Positions 1-12,640 of a DNA stretch of 64,000 nt are shown here, piece after piece. Made by a program: the position numbers and the translations under genes. The notes beneath the pieces are model-generated. The model was not told where the DNA came from. It was given only the letters and a program-made list of their open reading frames with translations, and did no database searches. How positions within the stretch are numbered: the first letter of the stretch is position 1; each line of letters begins with the position of its first letter. Origin of the DNA: Gnetum montanum (Eukaryota > Streptophyta > Gnetopsida > Gnetales > Gnetaceae); contig MNCI01020350.1 in assembly GCA_015680685.1 (NCBI GenBank), positions 1 through 64,000 on the forward strand. The letters run 5' to 3'.

Positions 1-1840
1 AGCCATAGTCTTAAGCAAGCACATCAACTGCCCTCAAATTTAAAAAATTAACAAATTCCTCCCTTTGCTGCAGAACTGTGCTAAAAAAAATGATTCATTT
101 AAATTGCTGTTATACCAACAGGCATCACAACAATTTTGGCTAAGAAATTCTCTGTTCTGCAAATTACTATTGATATATTTCCATTGATTTCATCAATTAC
201 AAAGTCAGTTACTCTTGAGAAATATATATTATGGTATGGATACCAAACACCATGCATCCCTGCTCCATGAAATGGCCAAAATGTGCCAACACTATCCTGG
301 TGATGTAGCACCATGGAGAAGAGATAATGGCATGGGTAGTGGTTGACAGAGTAGCGAAAGCTCTTAATGCTCTTATGATAGCTATGCTAGATATTGCTGC
401 ACTCATAGATGTGCAAGCTTCTACAAGAGTGGGAAGTGGGAGGCTAAGTATATCCCAACATGAGAAAGTGTTTGGACTGATTAGTGGGAATTGGGTAATT
501 TCTTTGAGAGATCTTTGATCTTCCAAAAGAAATCACAACTACCTAGTTGAAGTTGCTCGAGTCCAGGGGCAAGCTCATAATTGAAAATGCACAACTTGAG
601 GTAGCCACTACCAAAAATCAATGGTTGGCTATTGAGGTTGTAGAATTGAGAGCCCACTTGGCCAATCTTGCCATTCTTAATCAAGCTGTTACATAGGATG
701 AGGCTTTCATGTAGCTTCAAAACTAATTGAAAGAGGCTAAGAATGCTAAGGGGATGATAGTCTTCGATGGATCCTTATCAAAAGTTATTACTATCCACAT
801 TGATAAGGACTTGGCACAAGTCCATAGCCAGAACCTAACTCTAACCAAAGACATCCATCACCTATGAAATGTTGAGAAGCAAAAAGACTAGATGGCCAAA
901 TTTGTGAGACAATAGTAGAAGTAGCTTGCTAAGGTGAACATGGACATGAGGAGTTTGGTAGCTAAGAATAGGAATCTATCAATGAAGGAAGTCCATGCAC
1001 TTTGCTAGAAAATGATCATTGAGGTAGTTGCCTAGAAAAATGAAGTCCTATAGTTTGGACAAATGGAAAATCACTACAAGAAGTAGGTAGGGCTCCTTAA
1101 GAAGGTGAATGAAAAGGAAGTTTAATTGGCCAAGGAAAATATCAATGAGACCCTCTAGAAACTCCAACTAAGAGGTGATGTATGGAAAAAAATCTTTGAT
1201 GGATTGAATGCCTACAATAAGGTAGAGATCCACCTAAAGGAGTTGCAAATTAAAGAAATGAAAGAATACATGAAGCTTGCCAACCTCTAGTATGAAAACT
1301 TAGCAATGCTGACAATCAGAAGGCCAAGGCTAGAGTTAGAGAAGCATGTGACTAGCTCATACCTCTCCTATGAGGCTTAGTTCAAGCATCACAAGGACAC
1401 CAATTAGAAGCTAGAAATAGCTAATGCAAAGCTTGAAGTTATTAGGAGCCAATTTATGGATCAATTGTTGATAACCTAGTCAGAAGGATGAACAACAATC
1501 ATGAATTGTAAAACCTTGTAAAGATGTTTGACTACGAATGTAAATAATTCATAACATGGTTTATCAACCTTAAGGAGTTGTTCTTGACAATGCCATATTT
1601 GTGGGATGTCCCTGTACTATCCCACATTAGTAAAGCTATGTGGACTTTGACCAATCCATAGTGTAAGGAGAAGAAGATGAAGGCATTCATGAATGCCTTT
1701 CACCTTCCACTAGAAGCAACAGCTACAATAGAAGAACCACAACCGTAGCCTCATTCTTAGCCATCACCACCATGACCACCAAAGGTTGGAGAAGGTCCTT
1801 CAACATCCTAGGAGCCTCCACCTTCTAGCATTGTTTGATC
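1..1840 (+). pseudogene. Decayed coiled-coil protein of an LTR element (copy 1)
   Basis: From about 560 to 1480 the + strand reads, through many stop codons, as a Lys/Glu/Leu-rich heptad-like protein, i.e. a coiled coil. The best part (about 1255-1450) contains YMKLANL, ENLAMLTIRRPRLELEK and KLEIANAKLEVI. The same pattern occurs on the minus strand near 32000-32200 (YMELENL, ANLSMLTVGRPRIELK, KLEVANSKLEM), so this is a second copy of that protein, not random sequence. Bases 1-560 carry short open frames (for example 327-518) that may be its upstream part but match nothing I know. A proline/serine-rich tail lies near 1690-1840. No gag, protease or RT motif is present. Function unknown; it is surely non-functional here because of the stops. 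Confidence 0.5.
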
Positions 1841-1954
1841 TCCTCTTCATCTTTACAACCAGTGGATCTCAGATGTTCATTTGTGTAAAGGTGTTCAATT
1901 TTGTTGTTCCAAATACCCAATTTTTTTAATTATTAAAATTNATCTTGAACTCAT

Positions 1955-2366
1955 ATCAACACTACAGGGTTACCAAGCATCTATTCCTGGGCATTTTCAA
2001 ATAGGCACTACTATGATTATCAAGCATTTACAATATGTTTGAATTGGTCAAACTTATGCACTAATTAATTATTAAATGCATGAAATGTTTAAAAGAAAAA
2101 TGTAAATTGCATTAATTATAAAGTACATGAAATAAACATTAATCTATCCCAAGTGCTACAAGGAATTTCAAGAAACTCATTTTTATTAACAGTTACATCA
2201 ATGTGTTTAGGTATAAGATGCTTGAATAAAGAACTGTACAATCCTTGGAGTCCTACTACAGGCACTCAAAAAAATAACTCTAGGCCAAGAAAATTACAAG
2301 ACTTTAGCTATGCTATGGACTTAACATGTCATAAATGTGGTGGATGTGTGCATTTATATAGGAAAA
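1955..2366 (-). repeat. LTR-T fragment, promoter-proximal part
   Basis: Shares ordered blocks with the LTR at 27886-28815: grain such as GGTTACCAAGCAT, AAGTGCTACAAG, ATGCTTGAATAAAG, GAGTCCTACTAC and GGCACTCA in the same order and orientation. The LTR itself reads on the minus strand; a TATA-like stretch (TTTATATA on +) lies at about 2352. It stops at a single N (2367). Confidence 0.6.
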
Positions 2367-2367
2367 N

Positions 2368-2659
2368 TTAGCTTAAGAATCATTAGATAGTTAATTAGTA
2401 ATTTTTAAGCCTTTATCTTTACTCTAGCACTTAAGAAAAAATAATAAAAATATAAATAAATATCATGCACCTTGTCTCACACATAACCATACACCCACAC
2501 TTATACAAGTGTAGCTAGGAAGATAATGACCACACCTCTAACTTACTACTTTTGCCCATTGGTTCATGTAGGAACTAAAATCCATGGAATTCGACTAGAT
2601 CACTAGTGCAACACTTGTGATTCGTATGATTGGGCATAGGGACTACTCGTTGCTCATCA
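2368..2659 (+). repeat. Inverted LTR-T end fragment
   Basis: The reverse complement of this stretch matches the left end of LTR-T copies. Landmarks on + are ACACTTGTGATTCGTATGATTGG, shortened here to GTGATTCGTATGATTGG, then CATAGGGACTACTCG and the terminal CTCATCA at 2653-2659. It is therefore inverted relative to the fragments on both sides. Confidence 0.55.
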
Positions 2660-2665
2660 ATTAAC

Positions 2666-3480
2666 GATCCAACTAAATTTTGTAGACCTAGCTACCAAAG
2701 TGGCTAATATTCCTAAGAAGTGAACCATGTAGTTGCAAGGTTATTATCTTCTTAATCCACACTTGTACTTTATGTGTATGTATGGTTAAGTGTGGTTAAG
2801 GCATAAGATTCATATTTTTATAATTATTTTTAATATATTTTTTTCTTCTATGGCTAGATGACTAAGTGAAGGTTGAATGATTAATTTTCTAACTAATTAA
2901 CTACTTTATTAACTAACTATCTTATCATAGAGTATTTATTCTTACTTGCCATACATATTCCAATATAGTATTAATGCTACTAGGTTATCAAGTAGCTATT
3001 ATTGAGTGTATCAAATACTCACTATTAGGATTACCAAGCATTAATACATTATGCTTGAAGTGATCATACTCATGTGTTTATGATTAATTATAGTAACTAT
3101 TTACGAGCATAAATGGAAAGTGCATAGAAAGTAAAGTGTTGAAGAACCATAGTAAATTATTCTAATTACTGCAATGGATGTAGAAAATCCTGATTTTATT
3201 TCCATTAATGCCAATGCATTCAAGTACATAGGCACTCAAATGAAATGTCATATAATCTCATAAATCAACCTTGCAGGCACTTAGAGAAAAAATATTCTAT
3301 CTCTGGAAGAAGAAAACTTCAAGATTTTAGCTAATACAAAGATTGAAAGATGTCATAAATGTGAGGAGTATGCATATTTATTTAGGTAGTGACTACATCA
3401 TCATTAATATATCTACATAAATACATCCTACCATGCATTGATAAGGATACGTTGATAGGGCTATGTTGACACAACCTCAC
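2666..3480 (-). repeat. LTR-T copy lacking its outer ~60 bp
   Basis: Same order of blocks as 27886-28815: GATCCAACTAAATTTTGTAGAC, CCTAAGAAGTGAACCA, TGTATGGTTAAGTGTGG, GGATTACCAAGCAT, ATGCTTGAAGTGATCATACT and the AGGCACT blocks. It ends with a TATA-like TATTTATTTAG (about 3375) and the upstream module TACGTTGATAGGGCTATGTTGAC (fragmentary form of the GATGAGGCCTCATC module). It joins the preceding inverted piece head to head at 2660-2665. Confidence 0.55.
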
Positions 3481-3489
3481 AACCTATAT

Positions 3490-6400
3490 TATTGATGTTT
3501 CATTATACTCTTAGAACTACCAGAAAATGATTCTTTAAGATATTAGCAAAAAAAGGTTCTTCAAGATACTAGAATAAGGTTTTTTGAGATACTAGAATAC
3601 AATTCTTTGACATATCAAAAAAAGGTTCTTTGAGATATCAAAAAATGGTTTTTCGAGATACCAAAAAATGCCTATTTGAAAAACTAGAAAAAGGTTCTTT
3701 GAAATACCTAAAAAATGGTTCTTCAAAGATACTAAGAAAATGATTTTTTGAGATATGATAAAATAATTCTTTGAGATATTAGAAAATGATTTTTTTGAGG
3801 ATGCAAGAAAAAAGGTTCTTTGAAATATGAGAAAATGGTTATTGGTGATACCAAAAAGAGGTTTTTAAAGATACTAGAAAAATGGTTCATCAAGATACAA
3901 GAAAATGGTTATTCGAAGATACCAAAGAATGGTACTTCAAGATTGAAGAAAATGATTTTTCAAGATATTAGAAAAAGGTTCATTGAAATACTAAAAAAAC
4001 ATTCTTTGAGATACTAGAAAGTTTTTCTTTGAGATAATAGAATAATCTTATTTTTAGATATTACAAAAATGTTCTTCAAGATACCAACAAAAAAATTAAT
4101 TTTCAGAATACCATATAAAGGTACTTAGAGTGACTAGAAAATGGTTCTTCAAAATACCAAAATAAGATTTTTCAAGATACAAAAAAATGGTTATTTAAGA
4201 TATCAAAAAAAAGTTCTTTAAAATACTAGAAAATGGTTATTTGAGAAACTAGAAAATAGTTTTGCGAGATACCAGAAAAAGGTTTTTCAAGAAACAAGAA
4301 AAAAGTTTTTTGAGATAACAAAAAAAGATTTTTCATGATACGAGAAAGAAATTCTTTGAGATACCATAAAAAAGGTTTTTCAAAATACTAGAAAATGGTT
4401 CTTCATGATATGTTAAAAAGCTTCTTAAAAGATATCTAGAAAATGGTTTTTGGAGATATAAAAAAATGGTTCTTTGAGATACAAAATAATGGTTCTTTCT
4501 AAATTTCTATAAAAAAGGTTCTTCAAAATATCAGAAAATGATTCTTAGAAATATCAAAAAAAGGTTCTTCGAGAAACTACAAAAATGGTTCATTAAGAGA
4601 TAAGAATAGTTCTTCAAAGATATCAAAGAATGGTTGTCAAAGATACAAGAAAATGATTTTTTGAGATACTAAAAAAAGTCCTTTAAAATACCAAAAAAGG
4701 CTTTTTAAGATACTAAAAATGATTCTTTGAGATATTAGAAAACTTTTTTTCAAGATACCAAAAGAGCATTTGTCAAGTTATTTGAAAAATATTCTTTAAG
4801 ATTTTAGAAAATGGTTCATTGAAATATCGAAAGATGTTTCTTCAAAATACCAAAAAAATGGTTCTTTGATATATAAGAAAGAGCCTCTTTGAGATATTAA
4901 AAAATTATTTCTTTGAGACATTGAAAAAATATTCTTCAAGATACCAAAAAGAGATTCTTCAAGATACTAGAAAATAATTATTTGAGATATCAAAAAATGT
5001 TTCTTCAAGATACTAGAAAAGGTTCTTTAAGATACTAAGAAATGGTTCTTTGAAATACCAAAAAATGTTTCTTCAAAATACTCAAAAAAGTTTCTTCAAG
5101 CTTCCAGAATAAGGTTTTTCAAGATATCAAAAAGTAGTTTTTCAAGATACTAGAAAATGTTATTTTCAAAATACTAGAAAAAGATTATTCGAAGTTCTAG
5201 ATCTGTTCTTTGAGATACCCAAAATTTTTTTTCTAGAATCCAACAAAAGGTTCTTTAAGATACTAGAAAAAGACAAAACTATTCTTCAAAAATATTAGTT
5301 CTTCAAAGATATGAAAACAAGGTTCATTAAGATACTAAAAAAAAGATTCTTTAATATACTAAAAAAAAGTTGTTTTGAAGAGACTAAAAAATGGTTCTTC
5401 GAGATACTAGAAAATGGTTCTTAAATATATTAGAAAAAGGTTATTCAAGATACAAGAAAAAGAATTTCTACAATACTAGAAAATGATTTTTTAAGATGCA
5501 AAAAAATGGTTCTACTGGAAGAAAATTTTTCAAGATACCAAAAAATGATTTTTCTAGATACCAGAAAAAGAATCTTTCGAATATACCAAAATAAGGTTCT
5601 TCGAAACACCAAAAAATGATTCTTCTAGATACCAAAAAAAGATTCTTAAAGATAGAAGAAAAAAATTGTTCAAAATACTACAAAAATATTCTTCATAATG
5701 TAAGAGAAAGGTTACTTAAGAGACCAAAAAACTTGAAATGCTTAAAAAATGATTTTTTTAAATACGTAAAAATTATTTTTTGAGATACCTAAAAAAGATT
5801 CTTTAAGATACTAGAAAATGATTCTTTGATATACCAAAAGAAGGGTTTTTAAGATACCATAAAAAGGATCTTTAGATAAAAAATAATAATTTTTCAAGAT
5901 ATCAAAAAATTATTTTTTTGAGTTATTAGAAAATGGTTTTTCAAGTTACTATAGAAGGATTTATTAACATATTGAAAAATGATTCTTCAAGACACTAGAA
6001 AATGGTTGTTCGAGATACTAGAAAGAGGTTCTTCTAGATACTAGAAAAATATTCTTCTAAATAGCCAAAATATTTTCTTTGAGATATCAAAAAATGATTC
6101 TTTAGAATACTAGAATTTTTTTTTCATGATACTAAAATAGAGATATTCAAGATACTAGAAAATGACTCTTTAGGATACTAAAAAATATTATCTTTGAGAT
6201 ACCACAAAATAGTTATTTGAGATACAAGATAATGATTTTTTAAAATACTAGGAAAATGCTTTTTTGAAAATCTAACAAATGGCTCTTTGAAATACTATAA
6301 AAAGACAAAAAAATATTTTATGAGAAAAAAGTTCTTCGAAGATACTTGAAGAAGGTTTTTCAAGATACTAGAAAAATATTCTTTAAGATATCAAAAAAAG

Positions 6401-6690
6401 GTTATTTCAAAGATACCAAAAAATGGTTCTTTGAGATATGAGAAAAGGGTTCTTTTAGAACATGGTTCTTTGAGATACTAGAAAATGGTTCTTTAAAAAA
6501 TAAAAAAATGATTCTTCTAGATACTAGAAAATGATCTTCAAAATACTAGAAAAAGATTCTTTGTGACATCACAAAAAGATTCTTCGAGATACCAAAAAAT
6601 GGTACTTTTAGATACAAGAAGAAGATTCTTAAAGATACTATAAAAAGGTTTCTAATATCTCGAAGAATCTTGAAGAACCATTTTCTTGTT
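3490..6690. repeat. Degenerate ~24-bp-period minisatellite (~3.2 kb)
   Basis: The stretch consists of variants of a unit close to GGTTCTTTGAGATAC followed by TAGAAAAAT (or CAAAAAAT). Unit length varies around 23-27 bp because of indels; about 130 units fit. Where indels are absent for a while, one frame stays open with an 8-residue period, as at 3820-4017 (units like KRFLKILE, KWFIKIQE, MIFQDIRK), which shows the 24-bp base period. No unit is identical to its neighbours, so the array is old and no longer homogenised. At 6655-6690 the unit appears in reverse orientation (CTCGAAGAATCTTGAAGAACCATTTTC). No protein is proposed; the open frames follow from the repeat. Confidence 0.9.
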
Positions 6691-7549
6691 CTTGTTTTTA
6701 AGGTTGTTGTGGTTACTATTGTTGGTCCCTTCCTCCTTTAGGTTACTTCTTCTTAGGTTGAAAAGGCCTTCCTACCTATGTTCTTTATTTCGATGCCATC
6801 TATGATCACAAATCTATGATTAGCTTTTTTCTTTATAAACCTTAGTTATTTTGATATCTTTCTTGTTAGATCAAGTTATGTTTAATTATTTGGTGCTAAG
6901 AGTTGATCATTTGAATGTTTGTTTGTGATCTTGACCAATTATATTATTTTATTTACTAGTTATTAGGGTTTGTGTGGTGGTCTTAACCCTTCATAGTGGT
7001 TGATCTTAATATTATTTTAATAGGTTGATCATGGGAAGATACAAAAGTTTAAAAAAAAAGTTTCTACCAAAAATAAAGGTTTATGTCCCCCTTGATGTAG
7101 TGCTTACCTGTGGTAGCATGATGATTGAAAAACATGTGAAACTTGGTTAACAATTGAAGAGTTATGGCACTTAGAAGATGCATAGGTTCTTAAAAATAAA
7201 CATCTTTTTGTTTGTTTGGAAAATGATGAAAAATGAGCTAAGTATTATGCATATTTATACTATTTTTGCACTATGTCGAAGAGGATGTGTTAATGAGGCT
7301 ATGTTGACTAAGCCCACTATGTTAATAAGGATGCATCAAAACAACCATGTGTAGCTTGATTTTACATTGAAAAATGGAGGAATTTCAAATGAATTTTGGA
7401 AAGAAATAATAGCCCAAGAGAAGCTTGAAAGACATAGAATGATGGCAACAACATAGAAGAGAGTAATGTTAGCTTAGAAAAAGAGGTTTAAGAAGATTTA
7501 GATGAATTTGAATTGCCAAAATAGAGTAAAACTAGATGTATAAATGCAT
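6690..7549. other. AT-rich spacer, possible LTR remainder
   Basis: No coding frame. A TATA-like element in minus orientation (TATTTATACTATTT on +, about 7251) sits beside GTTAATGAGGCTATGTTGAC (about 7290), resembling the TATA-plus-module pattern of LTR-T copies. It may be the downstream part of the LTR that follows or a separate decayed LTR. Confidence 0.3.
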
Positions 7550-8793
7550 GATGATGGGATTGATTGGACAAATGACCAAGGGATAGGAATTTTAGCATGA
7601 GATAGATAAAAGAAAATGCAAGTGGGTCCTTCTCAATGTAGGCTTTATGCCCTTGATTCCCTTGCATGCTCTAATCTTAAGGAGTCCATAGGAACTAAGG
7701 ATGATTAATGGTCATTTCAAGTTAAAACTAATATCCAAAGGAGTAATTTTGTTAGGATTATGGAATAATCATAAAAAATGTATTAATTAACCATGATAGG
7801 AGGTAGTGAGGTGGTATTGTATAAGTTGAGAATGATGGAAGAGAGAAAATGATGGGTAGGTGATCTACATTTAGATCACATGAGATCTTTGTAAGGTTTG
7901 TAATTAAGAGTATATGATACTATCCAATCCTCAAACTAGACCAAGTCCATTCCACTTTTTGTGACTTCACATTAATGTAGTCTTTCCCTTCAACTAGTAA
8001 AAGTTGATGACAATTCCCAAAGAACAACCACCACTCCAAGAGAAGTAGAAAAGAGGATAAGGAAGATAGAAAGAGGCTTAGTTAGAGGGATGCCTTTAGG
8101 CATGAGTAACATGTCTTTCTAGATCCATAACTAGTGCTTGTAGTCTATTATTGTATCTAGGGGGTGGGCTTTGAATTCTTATTCTTATATTATTATTTTT
8201 TTCATAGGAACTAGACCATACTAAGAAGTTCTTCCTTTTATGATTGACAATAGGGGTGATGATATACCAATAAAGAAAAATCATAAAACTCAAGCAAGAA
8301 GTTGAGAAGAAGATAAAACAAGTCTCCTTGAGATCATACCCTTTTCCATTTCTTCTTGGTCCATTCCAAATCTATTGGTTGCAAGATCATCGGTTACTTT
8401 TTAGTTGCAATGTGGAAGGACATCATGCTCCTAAGATGTAGAATCTTTGTGGAATAGATGAAATATATGAATGTCATGAGCCCACTACCTAATACCATGA
8501 GAAAATTGATAATTTGTTAATAGAGGTAATAATCCAAGGATAATAATGTGGTAATTTATCAAATTAATCATAATAGTAATGTCTGCATTAAATAGCTTCT
8601 AGTATCAATAGTACTGACAGCAATATCAAAGATTTCCTATAATACTAAATAAGATAAAATTAACAAAGGAAGAAAAGAAAGGAAAAATCTATAAAATAGT
8701 CCATAAAATATTCAAGAAAATGAAAAAATATAAAGAATATTATAAAAAAGGTGAAAATAAGTTATTCCTCCAAGGTGTCAGCATAGATGGGCA
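7550..8793 (-). repeat. LTR-A copy, 3' LTR of an Athila-like element
   Basis: Homologous to 40125-41594 and 57000-58513: shared blocks include AAGTGGGTCC...AGGCT..ATGCCCTT, AGACCAAGTCCATTCC, GTGACTTCACATTAATG, CCACCACTCC and the GTCTTTCTAG..CATAACTAGTGCTTGTAG block. The high-coordinate edge is GGGCATCTCCCCCATGACT; read on the minus strand this is a polypurine tract GGGGGAGA followed by TG at 8793. Minus-strand sequence just before it (8794-8850) reads as the tail of an integrase ORF with HSHGGDAHLC, matching the ends of the two other copies. Confidence 0.65.
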
Positions 8794-8873
8794 TCTCCCC
8801 CATGACTATGTTGAGAGGAGGAGATCTGAAAAAGAGAACATGCTTGATCTTGCTTTGAGGTGTTGGTGCTATT
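8794..8873 (-). pseudogene. Athila-like pol C-terminal stub
   Basis: On the minus strand this 80-bp piece reads SLFQISSSQHSHGGDAHLC then stop, parallel to the tails at 41579-41640 and 58498-58560 (SPFQ.SHGGDGHLC). The rest of the element is cut off where a different LTR begins at 8874. Confidence 0.55.
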
Positions 8874-9380
8874 TGTAATGTCCCTTCCCTTGTTAAGGGT
8901 GAAAACAATTGTAACAATGTAATTAACCTTCTAATGAAGGGGTACCTCATTATGAGGAGTTATGACTATTCATATACCCCTTGGGAAAGGGTTTGACCTA
9001 TGCTATTTAAGGTCGGAGTTAGAGGTTGTGCTAGCATGGAGTTGTGGAGCTTGGAAAGGCAAGTAACGAGAGCTGGGTGAAGTAGGACAAAAAGGGACTG
9101 ATCACCCCTTTAGCAAGATAACCTAACCATGGTGGCAATGCTGGATTGCCTCTAAGGCTTAAGTGGCATAGGAAGATAATCCAAAAGGGCATTACAGTAC
9201 TATGTTCTATTAATATAATTTTTCCATTTTTCTTTCCTTGCTTAATTATATAGTATCAATTATTTATTTGCTAATTAATTCAATATTTAACTGTTTATAA
9301 TCTTTCTGATATGTTATCCATGATGAATATAATAAATTAGTCATTCATATTTTTACGACATCTGGGAACAAGATGTCACA
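8874..9380 (+). repeat. LTR with tRNA-Met-like primer site
   Basis: Starts TGTAATGTCCC and ends about GATGTCACA (507 bp). TATA-like CTATTTAAGG lies near 9003. Just after the end is TGGTATTGAAGC (9383-9394), a two-base variant pattern of the tRNA-iMet primer-binding sequence TGGTATCAGAGC, so this is the 5' LTR of a + strand element. The same first ~45 bases begin the LTR at 17804, but the two diverge after that, so they are related elements rather than one pair. Confidence 0.7.
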
Positions 9381-9394
9381 TTTGGTATTGAAGC

Positions 9395-12240
9395 AAACCA
9401 TGATTCAAAAACCAAAATGAAAGAAAAACTTTATTCTATTATTATCATAAAAAACAAGTACATTTAAGAAAAATAACAACAGGAAGGAAAATATTATTTT
9501 ATTTTATTATCAAAAGGAATGGAAAGGAAGTACATTATTAAGAAAAAAGGGGGGTAGAATGGGAAAATAAAAAAAAGTACAACTGTAATTATTTGTTACA
9601 ATTGAATGATTCAAGAAGATCTATAACTATCTTCAATTGAGAGGCTCTCTCCTTAGTAGTAGCATCTGCTTTGCTAAGCACTACTTTACATCCAACCAAT
9701 CCATCACATAGCTATTTGATATATTCGGTTGCATGTCTCACTGTAGCTATTGATTTCTCTTTTCCTTGAAGTTGAGTGTTCAACATTTCCACCTGTATGG
9801 ATCAATCATCCATGTCTCTTTGCCATTCCTTTTTCTTTCTTTGTAGAAACAAAATTTTAATTATGAGTTATGAACAAATCAACAAACCAAAAGGAGAAAA
9901 GAGAGAAAAATATAATAATAAATAATATATATATATATTACTTGAAATTAATCATTATCAATTTGAAGGAAACATACATGAGTATCCAAATGTTGAGTAT
10001 AACATGTTACACTTTCTAACTCTCCTAAGAGTTGCTCTAGATTTTTTACAACATCTAGAGCATCCTTAGGAATTGGATACCAAAATGATGAAAGTCCAGT
10101 ATGTACTAAGTCATAATCTACCTTGAAATTGCATGATTATGACTCCTATAGATGATAGACATCCTCACGAAAAGAACAGGGTTTGTTGTTTGAGATTCGT
10201 TAATTAATATGCCAAAGAAGCACAAGTTCTTCTTCAATAGCTACCACTATCTTTCCCATAGAATAAGAAGAACCAGAGATAGTGAAAGAAGAAACCATTG
10301 GAATAGATTCAGAAATGGTCATTGGTGCTACCTGTGGAAGGGAACCTCTTCCAAGTGAAGGAAAAGAAGGTATAAGTGGTGATCTACTTGGTGGTGGAAT
10401 AGGAGTTTGTGCATATGTAGCACTTGCATCACCTCTATCCATCTCTTAGATAAAATACTGTTGTTTCATAGACCTTTGCAATATAAAAAAATTTAAAAAT
10501 TTAAATTATTATCAACATTATATAAGGAAAAGAAGAAAATATTCAAACCTTTAAATAATTAAAACCTATCTTTGGTTGCTTCCCATTATCACATCTTGAA
10601 CCTTGTTGAGAAGTTGGTTGGGATTGTTATTGAGCTTGTTGTTGGGTTGATTGTTTTATAACTACTGGACTACCAGAACTTTTCCCAGTACATTGCCTTT
10701 GCAAAAGAAATTTATTAAAAGGAAAAAATATATAAAAGAAAATATAAAGATATAGATAAGATATTTAACTTAGTAAATTATATTTAAATATATACGTTGG
10801 AAGAAGAAATTGTGACCTATTCTTGCGATTGAACCATACTAAAGGTTAAAGTACCTTACACCTGTGTAGATTCAGCACTCTGCATTGGTTCATTGTGCAA
10901 CCTAGATTGCACTATCAAATACATAAAATAAAAACATAATTAACAAACAAGGAAATAATAAAAAAAACATGAAAGTACCTCACTAATTTCTTCTTGACTC
11001 CAAGTTTCCTGTAAAGCTAGTTGGCCTTTTCAGGCATCCATAATCTTACTCTTTATAACCCTCTCATTTTTAAGAAATTTAGGGCACAATCGAGGATCAT
11101 AACGAGTAAAACATTTTTTGGTATGATCATAACTTAAGATCATACACATGATCAAAGGTACACAACATAGAGTATAGGATTTTAAAGGATGTTGGTAGGC
11201 AATAGAAATTTTAGTCATAGTAGTATAAAAAGTAGAGAAATATGACATTGACCAATCATAAACCCTACCAATTATGGCATCATGAAGTCTGAAAATAGAG
11301 TAAGAACTAATGTTGGATTATTGTCTATACCATAGAACCTTACTACTAATGAATAAACATAAGTCAAAATACACATCATTAATGAAATCTTTATGAACAA
11401 ATTGGTTTTTGTGAATGACAGTATCAACAACATAATTGAATAATTTCGTCTTACAAAAAGATTTAAATTGTGGAAAAAGAGCTGTAGGGATCAATAGATC
11501 TTCTCCTGACTGAAAACCTAAGACTACTTTGATATCAAGAAAAATGATCGCTACCACTTCGAAAACTAATTAAAAAATAGTGCTTTTCTTATTATTATAC
11601 TGCTCAAGCCACTCTGCAAGAACACCCTTACAAAAAAAAAGTTTAAAAATTGGGAAAACCAGTAAATTAGTCAACTTAGAAGTAATGAGAAACTGAAAAC
11701 CATCCTTCCCAAGTAAGCTACAAACCCGATTGGAAGTAGTATGAACATTATTTTGGTGTAAAAAAATATTATTAGGCAACAAAGAGTGGTTACTTGAAGG
11801 GGCCTAAGGTGAATTTTGACATTTGGAGGCCATGAATTCTATATAATAGTAAATTTTCAAACTTCTTTGTAGACAATCTTTTGATAGTTGTGATGAGTAA
11901 ATTAACTTACTTTTTATATTTATAATGTAATCATAGAAATCTTACTAAAAGAAAAGAGAAAGTACAATTTAAGATAACAAAAGATTTAATAAAAGTTAAA
12001 GTATACTTTTTCCTGCAAGAAAAAGCTAACGTTTACTTTTTGTTTAAAAAGCTAACATGTACTTTTTTTGATTTTATGATTTTTAGGTTAACTAAAGTGA
12101 TGATATTTGCAATTTAATGCAAAGTACTCTCCGAGATGATTCCAATGGTACCAATTTCAGCAAAATCTGACTTGAGATTTTGGTTCAAACCCGAGTCCCA
12201 ATATTAAGTTAAAAATATACACATAAATATATTAAATAAA
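9395..12240 (-). pseudogene. Unidentified decayed minus-strand ORFs
   Basis: Following the primer site there is no gag on the + strand. Instead the minus strand holds a chain of open pieces: 11570-11782, 11318-11557, 11030-11248, 10200-10442 and weaker ones to 9600, all reading in the same direction. The first three are rich in Phe, Leu and Lys, the fourth is Pro/Ser-rich (PPPSRSPLIPSFPS), and 9600-9840 is Lys/Glu-rich and coiled-coil-like. AT-rich, intron-like stretches separate them (for example 10450-10560, 10700-10860). It could be an antisense ORF of the LTR element, a captured multi-exon host gene, or the element's own extra ORF. I recognise no domain, so no function is given. Confidence 0.35.
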
Positions 12241-12640
12241 AAAATAAAAATTTAATGATAATTAAAAAAAATTTGGCCTATGGCCAAGCCTACGGCTAAG
12301 CAATAGTTAGCCGTGGCAAGGCTACGTGCCACAGCCAGCTGTGACCAGTTGTGGGAGAGGGTCACAAAAGAAATTTGGCCCTAACGGCCAACGTAAACAA
12401 AAATTCGTTTCTCTTGCAATTTTTGCTACCGTTGTTTTCATTGTAGCTGCTACATGCTTGCATGCATCACCCATCATTGCCTCCTACATCACCCATCATC
12501 ACCTCTTGCGTCACCTATCACCGACATTCATGCTACCCATCACTGCCTCTAGCACCGCCTATCACTACCTTTCTTGTGTCGTCCATCATAGCCTTCTGGT
12601 CATCGCGTGGATCCTAAATTGGTTGTCCATCAATTGATAG
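12241..12640 (+). repeat. GC-rich island with short CATCAC-type repeats
   Basis: Base composition changes sharply here. Inverted words TTGGCCTATGGCCAA and CTACGGCTAAGCAATAGTTAGCCGTGGC lie at 12270-12325; then 12465-12600 is built of variants of CACCCATCATTGCCTC. An open frame (12326-12637, 103 codons) follows from the repeats; its His/Ser/Ala-rich product has no recognisable domain, so I do not call it a gene. Confidence 0.4.

Noticed and set aside
3820-4017. 65-codon frame with 8-residue repeats
   Set aside because: It is a chance open stretch of the 24-bp minisatellite; flanking units are frameshifted.
12326-12637. 103-codon open frame with a hydrophobic, His-rich product
   Set aside because: It lies in a CATCAC-type short repeat; the frame follows from the repeat and the GC content, with no domain or conserved start.
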